NCBI GenBank assembly: GCA_903877135.1
Contig: CAIRCN010000071.1
Coordinates: 1-52,866 of the forward strand
Direction of reading: 5' to 3'
DNA from: an uncultured Opitutia bacterium
Lineage (GTDB): Bacteria > Verrucomicrobiota > Verrucomicrobiia > Opitutales > Opitutaceae
DNA length: 52,866 nucleotides
The stretch's first letter is position 1. Each line of letters starts with the position of its first letter. The position numbers were made by a program, and so were the translations under genes. The notes under the pieces are model-generated. The model saw only the letters and a program-made list of their open reading frames with translations. It was not told the DNA's origin and did not search any database. This document shows, one piece after another, positions 31,156-38,718 of the stretch.

Positions 31156-32592
31156 ATGGAAAATCCACTTATCATCCAAGGCGGCATGGGCGTCGCGGTC
31201 TCGGGCTGGCGCCTCGCGCGCGCCGTCGCCACCACCGGTCAACTCGGCGTCGTCTCAGGCACCCTGCTGGCCGTGGTCCAGACCCGCATTCTCCAACAAG
31301 GCGATCCTGGCGGCCACTTGCGCCGCGCCTTCGACCGCTTTCCATTGCCGGCCATCGCCGAGCGTGTGTGGGCCGACTATTACGTGCCCGGCGGCCTACC
31401 TCCCGGAAAGCCGTTCAAACTCACCCCCATGCCGGCGCTGCCGCTCAGCCGCACCTTCACCGAGCTGACCGTGCTCGCGAATTTCGCCGAAGTCTGGCTG
31501 GCGAAGGAAGGCCACGACGGCCGCGTCGGCATCAATCTCCTCGAGAAAATCCAACTGCCCACCCTGCCCTCGCTCTACGGCGCGATGCTGGCCGGGGTCG
31601 ACACCGTCCTCATGGGCGCCGGAATTCCCCGAACCATCCCCGGCGTGCTTGACGCCCTTGCCCGCGGCGAACCGGCGGAACTCAAGATCGACATCGAGGG
31701 CTCCGCGCCCACTGACGATTGCATGCTGCGCTTCGATCCGCACAGCCTGTTCCCCGGCGCGCTGCCCCCCCTCAAGCGGCCGGATTTTTTTGCCATCATC
31801 TCCTCCGCCACGCTCGCGCTCACCCTTGCGCGCAAATCCACCGGCCAGGTCAACGGCTTCGTAGTCGAAGGCGCGCTCGCCGGCGGCCACAACGCCCCGC
31901 CCCGCGGCCCGCTCCAGCTCACGCCCGACGGCCAGCCCATCTACGGCCCGCGCGACGTCCCCGACCTGCCGAAAATCCGCGATCTCGGTTTACCGTTCTG
32001 GCTCGCCGGCACTTATTCTCGCCCCGAAAAAATCTCCGAGGCTCTCGCCCTCGGCGCTGCCGGCGTGCAAATCGGCACCGCCTTCGCTTTCTGCGAGGAG
32101 TCCGGCATCATCCCGGACATCAAGCGCCGTTTTCGCGAGCTCATCCGCGCCGGCACCGCGCGCGTGCATACCGACCCCCTCGCCTCGCCCACTGGTTTTC
32201 CATTCAAGGTCGCCCAGCTTGCTGAAACGCTATCCGAGGCCGCTACCTACGCAAAACGCGTCCGCATCTGCGACCTCGGTTATCTCCGCCAACTTTTCCG
32301 TAAACCCGACGGCTCCGTCGGCTACCGCTGCGCCAGTGAACCCGCCGCAAATTTCCTCCGCAAGGGCGGCGCCCCTTCCGAGCTGATTGGCCGCAAATGC
32401 CTCTGTAACGGCCTCGCCGGCACCGTGGGCCTCGCCCAGACGCGGGATGACGGTTCCCTTGAGCCAACGATCGTCACGGCCGGCGACGAAATCTCGCAGC
32501 TCGCGCGCTACTTCGACTTCGACCGCGATTCCTACAGCGCCGCCGACGTCATCCGCACGCTCCTCCGCCACATCCGCCCGCAGACGGCGTGA
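31156..32592 (+). CDS. Nitronate monooxygenase / PfaD-like flavoprotein
   Basis: A 478-residue flavin-dependent TIM-barrel protein of the nitronate monooxygenase (2-nitropropane dioxygenase) superfamily. It starts NPLIIQGGMGVAVSGWRLARAVATTGQLGVVSG, the conserved FMN-phosphate entry loop. GINLLEKIQLP, DTVLMGAGIPRTIPGVLDAL, NGFVVEGALAGGHNAPP and ALGAAGVQIGTAFAFCEESG follow, giving the barrel and the flavin-binding end. The last 110 residues (CDLGYLRQLFRKPDGSVGYRCASEPAANF...GRKCLCNGL) are an extension beyond ordinary nitronate monooxygenases and recall PfaD-type enoyl reductases. The start is the ATG at 31156, with the motif close behind it. The end overlaps tcdA by 44 bases on the opposite strand. 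Confidence 0.85.
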   Translation: MENPLIIQGGMGVAVSGWRLARAVATTGQLGVVSGTLLAVVQTRILQQGDPGGHLRRAFDRFPLPAIAERVWADYYVPGGLPPGKPFKLTPMPALPLSRTFTELTVLANFAEVWLAKEGHDGRVGINLLEKIQLPTLPSLYGAMLAGVDTVLMGAGIPRTIPGVLDALARGEPAELKIDIEGSAPTDDCMLRFDPHSLFPGALPPLKRPDFFAIISSATLALTLARKSTGQVNGFVVEGALAGGHNAPPRGPLQLTPDGQPIYGPRDVPDLPKIRDLGLPFWLAGTYSRPEKISEALALGAAGVQIGTAFAFCEESGIIPDIKRRFRELIRAGTARVHTDPLASPTGFPFKVAQLAETLSEAATYAKRVRICDLGYLRQLFRKPDGSVGYRCASEPAANFLRKGGAPSELIGRKCLCNGLAGTVGLAQTRDDGSLEPTIVTAGDEISQLARYFDFDRDSYSAADVIRTLLRHIRPQTA

Positions 32593-33385
32593 GGTCACCT
32601 GCGGCGAGCTGCCGCACAACCTCGCCAGCAGCCACCAGCCCAAACGCGCCCGTCACAAACACCGCCGTCCCGAACCCGCTCTCGCAGTCGAGCGTGAGGT
32701 TTGACCCGGGCTCGGGTTTAGGCGCGCACGTGCCGTCCGCCCACGGAAAGACCGGATCCTCGGCAGACCAGGCGCAGCGCACGCCAAAGTGCAGTTTCTT
32801 GCCGTGTTCGTAACCGTGATCGCGGCGCAGTTTTTTCCGCACAAGGCGCAGCAGCATGTCGCCCGTCGCCTCGCCAAGGTCGCCGCACCGGATCCGAGTC
32901 GCGTCGCGCTTGCCGCCGGCGCCGCCTACAGTGAGCACCGGCCGGCGGAGCGTGCGGCACTCGGCGATGAGCAGCGCCTTGTTCGTCAGTTTGTCGATCG
33001 CGTCGATCACGTAGTCGAACCGCGCCGTCAGCAGCCGGTCCGCCGAGGCCTTCGTGAAATATTCCTGCACCGTCTCGACGCGGCACGCCGGGTTGATCGC
33101 CCGCACCCGCTCCGCCAGCACAGCGACTTTCGGACGCCCGATGTGCCCGTCGAGCGCCGGTAGTTGCCGGTTCACATTCGTCACGCACACGTCGTCCAAG
33201 TCGACCAGTGTCAGCGCGCCGACGCCGCTGCGCGCCAGCCCCTCGACCGCCCACGAGCCCACGCCGCCCAAGCCCACCACGCAAACATGCGCCGCCCGCA
33301 ACCGGTCCAGCGCGGCGCAGCCGAACAGGCGGCCCACGCCGCCGAATCGGTCGAGATAGTCTTGTGTCAACGGGCCGGTCTGCAT
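32549..33385 (-). CDS. tcdA: tRNA threonylcarbamoyladenosine dehydratase
   Basis: A 278-residue E1-like enzyme (TcdA/CsdL) that dehydrates t6A at position 37 of ANN-decoding tRNAs to cyclic t6A using ATP. It shows DRFGGVGRLFG, the nucleotide-binding VCVVGLGGVGSWAVEGLARSG (residues 34-54), VDLDDVCVTNVNRQLPA, and DYVIDAIDKLTNKALLI. The C-terminal half has GSNLTLDCESGFGTAVFVTGAFGLVAAGEVV. The final SAGGCGGGACG tail is odd. The ATG at 33385 is chosen because upstream sequence in frame is not conserved-looking. The t6A donor enzyme, a Sua5 homologue, is encoded at 44238. Confidence 0.93.
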   Translation of the reverse strand: MQTGPLTQDYLDRFGGVGRLFGCAALDRLRAAHVCVVGLGGVGSWAVEGLARSGVGALTLVDLDDVCVTNVNRQLPALDGHIGRPKVAVLAERVRAINPACRVETVQEYFTKASADRLLTARFDYVIDAIDKLTNKALLIAECRTLRRPVLTVGGAGGKRDATRIRCGDLGEATGDMLLRLVRKKLRRDHGYEHGKKLHFGVRCAWSAEDPVFPWADGTCAPKPEPGSNLTLDCESGFGTAVFVTGAFGLVAAGEVVRQLAAGDLTPSAGGCGGGACG

Positions 33386-33394
33386 CGCGCCACT

Positions 33395-33411
33395 GTAGCG
33401 CCGCCGGCCGG
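33395..33411. repeat. Fragment of the GTAGCGCCG repeat
   Basis: GTAGCGCCGCCGGCCGG lies just upstream of tcdA and resembles one arm of the palindrome at 36075. It may be a decayed copy or chance. Confidence 0.35.
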
Positions 33412-33494
33412 ACCGCAAAGGCGAAAGCGCACCTACCGTGTTTTGCTCGCCCCGCCACCGCTGCAGCGCGAGACTGCCACACAAAATTATCCCC

Positions 33495-35522
33495 ATGCGC
33501 ATCGTCATTGGTTTCTCCCTCGCCCTCGCCACCACCGCCCTGTTCGCCACGGAACCCACCCGGCTCCTCCAACCCGCCGATTTTGCCGCCATCCGCACGG
33601 TATCCGATCCGCAAATCTCACCCGACGGCTCCGTAGTCGCCTACGTCGTCAAAACCGTCGACCTCGCCAAGGACAAACAGCCCACGAACCTCTGGCTCGT
33701 CCCATGGGACGGCTCCGCCAGCCGCGCCCTCACGTTCGGCGACGACGGTCACTCGCACCCGCGCTGGAGCCCCGACGGGCGCTGGCTCGCCTTTCTTTCC
33801 AGCCGTGGCGACGAGCACGAAAACGACCAGCTCTGGCTCCTGCCGCGCGCAGGCGGTGAAGCGGAACAAATCGCCACCGCCAAAACCGGCGTCGAGGACT
33901 TCGCTTGGGCGCCCGACTCGAAACGCCTCGTCCTTGTGGTCCGCGATCTCGACCCCCGCGACGAGGCCGCGCAGCAGGCCGAAAAGGACAAGAAAACCCC
34001 GCCGCCGCTCGTGATCGAGCGCTACCAGTTCAAGCAAGATATTGCCGGCTATCTCACCGGGGGCTGCGCGCACCTCCAGCTCCTCGACCTCGCCACCCGG
34101 AAAACCACGCCGCTCACCGCTGGCAAACACGACGACCTGCTCCCCGCCTGGTCGCCAAACGGCCGCGAAATCGCCTTCGTCACCAAGCGCGGAGACGATC
34201 CCGACCGCACCGAAAACTGGGACATCTACGTCATCGCCGCCGAACCCGGCGCGAAGGAGCGCCAGCTCACGACCTCGCCCGAGGCCGACGCGCATCCCGA
34301 CTGGTGGGAAAGCGCGCCCGCCTGGAGTCCCGACGGCCAGTGGATCGCCTATCTCCACGGCGCCGACCAGAAACAGATCGAATACGCCAGCAACACTCTC
34401 GCTGTCATTCCCGCCGCTGGCGGCACGGCCCGCGTCATCACCACCACGCTCGACCGCAATCTCCGCCAGCCCCGCTGGTCGCTCGACAGCAAATCCCTCC
34501 TCTCTCTCGTCGAGGACGACGGCGCGCAGCACCTCCTGCGCGTCCCGCTCGACGGCGGCGCGCCCGAGCGCGTCGTCGCCGGGCGGCGCAAAGTCGATGG
34601 ATTCTCGCTCTCGCCCACCGGCCACCTCGCCGTGGAAGCCAGCACGCCGGAAAAGCCCCACGAGATCTTCGCTGCCGAACCCACTAGGCTCCGCGCTCTC
34701 ACGCATGAGAACGACGCGTTTCTCGCCCAAGTGCGCCTCGGCGCCACCGATGAAACCAATTTCAAAAGCGCCGACGGCACCGAGGTGCATGGCTTCCTCG
34801 TGCACCCCGCCACTGCGCGGGCCTCGGGCGTGGAACCGCCCGCATTGCTCCGCCCGCACGGCGGCCCGCAGTCCCAATATGCGGCCGAGTTCAGTTTCGA
34901 GGCCCAGCTGTTCGCCGCGCACGGCTACACGGTGATTTTGCCCAACCCGCGCGGCTCCACGGGCCGCGGCACCGTCTACGCCATGGGCCTCCACGCCGCA
35001 TGGGGCTCGGTTGACGTGCGGGACGATCTCGCCGCCGTCGACGACGCCGTGGCTCGCGGCCTCGCCAATCCGGAAAGACTCGGTGTCGGCGGCTGGAGTT
35101 ACGGCGGCATGTCCACCAACTACCTCATCGCCAGCACCACGCGCTTCAAGGCCGCCACCAGCGGCGCGTCGATTTCCAACGTCCTCGCCGGCTACGGCAC
35201 CGACGAATATATCCGCGACTACGAAAACGAACTCGGCTCGCCGTGGAAAAACCCCGCGGCGTGGTCGCGCGTTTCCTATCCCTTCCTCCACGCCGACCGG
35301 ATCAAGACGCCCACGCTCTTCCTCTGCGGCCAGAGCGATTTCAATGTGCCGCTCCTCAACAGCGAGCAGATGTATCAGGCGCTGCGCACGCTCGGGGTTC
35401 CGACACAGCTCGTGATTTATCCGGGCCAGTTCCACGGCCTCACGAAGCCGAGCTACCTCCTCGACCGCTACCAGCGCTACCTCGCCTGGTATGCAAAATG
35501 GCTGCCCGGGGCGGCGAAATAA
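33495..35522 (+). CDS. Exported S9 family prolyl oligopeptidase
   Basis: A 675-residue serine peptidase. A signal peptide (MRIVIGFSLALATTALFAT) is followed by a seven-bladed beta-propeller with TolB-like repeats (SPDGSVVAYVVKT, SPDGRWLAFLSSRGDE, SPNGREIAFVTKRGDD, SPDGQWIAYLHG). The C-terminal alpha/beta hydrolase domain carries the triad Ser535 (GGWSYGG), Asp615 (CGQSDFNVP) and His647 (GQFHGL). This is the acylaminoacyl-peptidase/dipeptidyl-peptidase group. It probably degrades peptides in the periplasm. The gene starts 109 bases upstream-divergent from tcdA and ends three bases from the convergent kinase gene. Confidence 0.95.
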   Translation: MRIVIGFSLALATTALFATEPTRLLQPADFAAIRTVSDPQISPDGSVVAYVVKTVDLAKDKQPTNLWLVPWDGSASRALTFGDDGHSHPRWSPDGRWLAFLSSRGDEHENDQLWLLPRAGGEAEQIATAKTGVEDFAWAPDSKRLVLVVRDLDPRDEAAQQAEKDKKTPPPLVIERYQFKQDIAGYLTGGCAHLQLLDLATRKTTPLTAGKHDDLLPAWSPNGREIAFVTKRGDDPDRTENWDIYVIAAEPGAKERQLTTSPEADAHPDWWESAPAWSPDGQWIAYLHGADQKQIEYASNTLAVIPAAGGTARVITTTLDRNLRQPRWSLDSKSLLSLVEDDGAQHLLRVPLDGGAPERVVAGRRKVDGFSLSPTGHLAVEASTPEKPHEIFAAEPTRLRALTHENDAFLAQVRLGATDETNFKSADGTEVHGFLVHPATARASGVEPPALLRPHGGPQSQYAAEFSFEAQLFAAHGYTVILPNPRGSTGRGTVYAMGLHAAWGSVDVRDDLAAVDDAVARGLANPERLGVGGWSYGGMSTNYLIASTTRFKAATSGASISNVLAGYGTDEYIRDYENELGSPWKNPAAWSRVSYPFLHADRIKTPTLFLCGQSDFNVPLLNSEQMYQALRTLGVPTQLVIYPGQFHGLTKPSYLLDRYQRYLAWYAKWLPGAAK

Positions 35523-35525
35523 TCC

Positions 35526-36071
35526 TCACCTATTGCCAGCGAGCAGCCGCTCCACCGCCACGATGGCCCGCGCCTCTCTCGCCGCGCCCTCGCCGCAAAT
35601 CTCCGCGAACGGCAGTCCGCGCGACTCGAGCGCTTCGCGCCAGAGCCGGCGGCCCCGGGCCCGGCCGGCCGCATCGGGAAAACAGCGCTGCGGATCCGGA
35701 ACGAATGGCAGATCGGTGTCGCACAGCATGTAAAGCGCCACCTGACCCGCCCTTAACCCGGCCTCCTCACGCACCCAAACCGGGCAAGCACCAGGAAACA
35801 GCAGATCGTCCCACACCAAGCACGCCAGCAGCGTCGTGTCGAAAAAGACCGCGCGCCGCGCCTGCGCCACCGCCCGATCCTCGTTGGCCATCTGCCCAAG
35901 CGCGATGGTGCCGAGGTCGGCGGCGGTGATGATTCCGGAGCGCAAATCCCAGAACTCGCGCACGAATTCCGGCGCCCACGGCTCGCCGAAGTGCGCCGCC
36001 AGCCCCTGGGCCAGCGTGGTCTTGCCCGTGGATTCCATGCCGAAGACGGCGACATGCTTGGGCGTGCTCAT
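35526..36071 (-). CDS. NadR-like nicotinamide riboside kinase
   Basis: A 181-residue P-loop kinase. GMESTGKTTL (residues 11-20) is the Walker A of the ribosylnicotinamide kinase half of NadR, followed by the family segments WAPEFVREF, DRAVAQARRAVFFDTTLLACLVW and YMLCDTDLPFVPDPQR. The NMN adenylyltransferase and DNA-binding parts of full NadR are absent, so it is a stand-alone kinase. It converts nicotinamide riboside to NMN with ATP. Its ATG overlaps the pnuC stop, coupling kinase and transporter; in PnuC systems phosphorylation traps the imported riboside. Confidence 0.9.
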   Translation of the reverse strand: MSTPKHVAVFGMESTGKTTLAQGLAAHFGEPWAPEFVREFWDLRSGIITAADLGTIALGQMANEDRAVAQARRAVFFDTTLLACLVWDDLLFPGACPVWVREEAGLRAGQVALYMLCDTDLPFVPDPQRCFPDAAGRARGRRLWREALESRGLPFAEICGEGAAREARAIVAVERLLAGNR

Positions 36072-36733
36072 TCCGTAGCGCCGGCATCCTGCCGGCCATC
36101 CAGATCTGCCGGCAGGAAGCCGGCGCTACTTTTCTGTTCCCACATCGCCCGCCGCCACTCGCGCCAGCCGGCAAATGCCATGACGAGGTAAATCGTGTAG
36201 AGAAACGCCGTGAAGGCGAGGTCGGCGCGCCAGTAGGATGCCACCGCGACGGCATTGACGGCCGCCCAGAGCGGCCAGTTTTCCAGATTCTTCCTCACCT
36301 GCAGCACTTGCGCCGCCACGCTGAACGCCGCGATGAACGCGTCGCGCCAAGGCATCACCGCGCCCGTCCACCGCCCCGGTCCCAGTGCCCACGCCACAGT
36401 GGCGAGTGTAGCAGCCGCGACCGTGACAGCACGCCCGCGCCATTTCAGCAACGTCACCGGCAACTCGGTCGCCGCGCCGCGGTCGCGCACCCAGTGCCAC
36501 CAGCCCCACGCCAGCGCGACGAAATAGAAAATCTGCAACGTGGCGTCTGCGGGAAACCGCGCCTGGTAAAACAGCACGCCCTGCACAGTAACTGCCGCCA
36601 GTCCGAGGGGAAACGCCCACAGGCTCCGCCGGATCATCAGCCACACGCCGACGAGACCAAGGGCGAGGTTAAGCTGATCAAGCGGCGCAGCCGTCACGAG
36701 CCCCATCCGGATGTTGTGGAGTATATCGCGCAT
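36068..36733 (-). CDS. pnuC: Nicotinamide riboside transporter PnuC
   Basis: A 221-residue PnuC-family facilitator with about seven membrane helices. Diagnostic segments are LGLVGVWLMIRRSLWAFPLGLAAVTVQGVLFYQARFPADATLQIFYF and GWWHWVRD, and LENWPLWAAVNAVAVASYWRADLAFTAFLYTIYLVMAFAGWREWRR, with the W-x-x-W and Y/N residues that line the substrate site in the family. The normal end would be about WRRAMWEQK; the last 20 or so residues are encoded by a palindromic repeat (36075-36129) that keeps the frame open to the kinase start. That tail is probably not functional. Only hairpin sequence separates the two cistrons. Confidence 0.93.
   Translation of the reverse strand: MRDILHNIRMGLVTAAPLDQLNLALGLVGVWLMIRRSLWAFPLGLAAVTVQGVLFYQARFPADATLQIFYFVALAWGWWHWVRDRGAATELPVTLLKWRGRAVTVAAATLATVAWALGPGRWTGAVMPWRDAFIAAFSVAAQVLQVRKNLENWPLWAAVNAVAVASYWRADLAFTAFLYTIYLVMAFAGWREWRRAMWEQKSSAGFLPADLDGRQDAGATE
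36075..36129. repeat. 55-bp palindromic repeat (REP-like) at the pnuC end
   Basis: Two 22-base arms (36075-36096 and 36108-36129) are complementary at 21 of 22 positions around an 11-base centre. The arms begin GTAGCGCCGG. The element lies at the junction of pnuC and the kinase gene and is translated as the PnuC tail. Pieces beginning with the same GTAGCGCCG occur at 33395 and 45257. Confidence 0.85.
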
Positions 36734-36936
36734 TAGCGTTCGGTCATGTCATGTTCACTGAGCCATGGGCGGGTTGACCGGATAATTGGGCGATGGAGCC
36801 ATTCCGGTAAGCAGACGGAATCCCCCCGTTCCGTCAACGGGACAGCCAGCTGCCATTGGGTCGTTAGGCGTCTTTCCGGTTTCTTCAAATCAGGCTCGCA
36901 AGACAAAGCCGTGCCCCGTAAACCACCCACACACTC
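36734..36936 (+). other. Spacer between pnuC and the exosortase module
   Basis: A 203-base divergent gap. No gene is seen. It must carry promoters for pnuC (minus) and the TPR-exosortase pair (plus), but no convincing -35/-10 pair was found. Base composition is somewhat lower in GC than the neighbours. Confidence 0.3.
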
Positions 36937-38718
36937 ATGCCGCTCATCCAAAAGCTAAGCTTTGAGCGCAGCCATTCCCCGCGCAGACGGCGGCGACGGC
37001 TGATCATGATTGCCGTGGGACTCGGTGTGCTGGCCTTCGTCTTGTTTGAGGCGCGAGGTCGCGCTGGTCGCATGTATAACGACTGGCGTGAACAGCGCGC
37101 CATTGCCCAGGCGAAAGGCTTTATCGACAAGAAGGATCTCAACAACGCCCTCCTCGCGCTGCAGGTGGCCGCTCAGGCTAACCCCAACAATCCCGCGGCA
37201 TGGCGCGTGGCGGCGGAGGTGTTGGAAAGCAATGGCTCCAACCAAGCCGTGCGTTTGCGCCAACAAATCGTCTCCGCCGAACCGAACTCGCTGACCGACC
37301 GCCTGGCGCTTGCGGCCACGGCAATGCGCTTTAGCGACCTCCAGACGGCAGAGACTGCCTTGGGGAGCGTGGCGCCCGCCGACCAACGCAAGCCGGAATT
37401 TCTCAAGCTTTATGCCGCACTCGCGTTTGCCTCAAAGCGCACTGATGACGCCGAGGCGGCGATTGACCGGTTGCTCTCTATCGAGCCGAACGATTCCAAG
37501 ATGAAGTTCAACCGTGCGGTGTTGCGCCTGCGCCATGCCAATCGCACACTCGCAGAAGAAGCGCGGGATCAGCTGACCCACATTGCCTCCAAGCCTGGTC
37601 CACTGCAACCTGATGCGCTGCGTGAACTCACCCGCGACGAGGCGACGCGAAACCGGTCGGCCCAGGCACTCGTCTGGGCGGAGAAACTCGCCGCGCTTCC
37701 CGGCGCATCTTTCGACGATCAACTGCTGCGCATCAACCTGCTCCGCTTGGCAAATCGGAGCGTGCCCACTGCCATAGCCGAGAGCGCGCTCGCAATCCGA
37801 GCTGGAAAAACGCCGGTCGAAGCTGCCCAGTTCGCAACTTGGCTGACGGTCCAGGGCCGGGCCAATGAGGCGCGACCGTGGCTGGCCAAGCTGCCTCCGG
37901 CCACGCGGGCTGATCGCCGCGTGCAGGTTGTCGAGGGCGAATGCTTGGCCGCGCTGGGGGACTGGAATGCCCTCGGTGATGCGTTGCAATATGGGGCTTG
38001 GGGTGTGGCTTCTCCGGAGGTGATCCGGCTCGCCCTGTCTGCGCGCACACTGTCCGAGCGTCAACGCACCGACTTGCGCCGCGACGTCTGGCAGGAAGCC
38101 ACCAAGCTCGCTAAAAACGACGCCACCAGTCTGCGCGTGCTGCTGAGGCTTGCGCTCTACTGGAATTGGACCGCGGAGGCCGAAGACACGCTCTTTGCCA
38201 TCGCCAACGGATTTCCCCTGGAGGTGTGGGCCCTGAACTCCCTCGTCTCGTCGGCTTATGCGCGCAAAGACACGGTAATGTTGAAAAAAGCCTATTCGCT
38301 ATGGCACGAGATTCAGCCGCAGAGCAAGAAAGTGACGGGCGACTGGGTGATGGTGACGCTGCTTACCGAACCATCCCCATTGGAGACGAAGGCAAAACTC
38401 ACAGCGCGCGACCTGGCCAAAGCCGAGCCGCGCAATGCGTTTTTCGTGACAACGCATGCATTTTCGCTCTACCAACAAGGCCGCGGGAAAGAAGCGCTCG
38501 ATCTCATGGAGCATTTGGCCCCGAACGAACTGCGCGTGCCGGGCCGGGCGGTCTATTACGGTCTGTTGCTCGCGGCTGACGGGCAGTTCGACCGCGCGGA
38601 TTCCGTCCTCAAACTGACCGCGCAGGCCGACATGCTGCCGGAAGAGCGTGCGCTCTTGCGCATCGCCAAGGCCATGGTGTCCGGCACGCCGGACACAGGC
38701 GGCGCGCATACACCGTGA
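36937..38718 (+). CDS. Membrane-anchored TPR protein of the exosortase module
   Basis: A 593-residue protein. A strongly basic start (SPRRRRRRLIM) is followed by one membrane helix (about residues 23-41, LIMIAVGLGVLAFVLFEA), so it is anchored with the bulk outside the cytoplasm. TPR-like helical repeats follow, for example KGFIDKKDLNNALLALQVAAQANPNNPAAWRVAAEVLES and LYAALAFASKRTDDAEAAIDRLLSIEPNDSKMKFNRAVLRLR. TPR proteins such as PrsT accompany exosortase/polysaccharide loci in other bacteria, and this one is coupled to the exosortase gene by a GTGA overlap. A scaffold role in the sorting or export machinery is inferred. Confidence 0.8.
   Translation: MPLIQKLSFERSHSPRRRRRRLIMIAVGLGVLAFVLFEARGRAGRMYNDWREQRAIAQAKGFIDKKDLNNALLALQVAAQANPNNPAAWRVAAEVLESNGSNQAVRLRQQIVSAEPNSLTDRLALAATAMRFSDLQTAETALGSVAPADQRKPEFLKLYAALAFASKRTDDAEAAIDRLLSIEPNDSKMKFNRAVLRLRHANRTLAEEARDQLTHIASKPGPLQPDALRELTRDEATRNRSAQALVWAEKLAALPGASFDDQLLRINLLRLANRSVPTAIAESALAIRAGKTPVEAAQFATWLTVQGRANEARPWLAKLPPATRADRRVQVVEGECLAALGDWNALGDALQYGAWGVASPEVIRLALSARTLSERQRTDLRRDVWQEATKLAKNDATSLRVLLRLALYWNWTAEAEDTLFAIANGFPLEVWALNSLVSSAYARKDTVMLKKAYSLWHEIQPQSKKVTGDWVMVTLLTEPSPLETKAKLTARDLAKAEPRNAFFVTTHAFSLYQQGRGKEALDLMEHLAPNELRVPGRAVYYGLLLAADGQFDRADSVLKLTAQADMLPEERALLRIAKAMVSGTPDTGGAHTP

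Noticed and set aside
33618-35435. 605-codon minus-strand frame opposite the S9 peptidase gene
   Set aside because: Antisense shadow of a gene with clear catalytic motifs; composition (Gly/Ala/Val/Glu-rich) is typical of such shadows.
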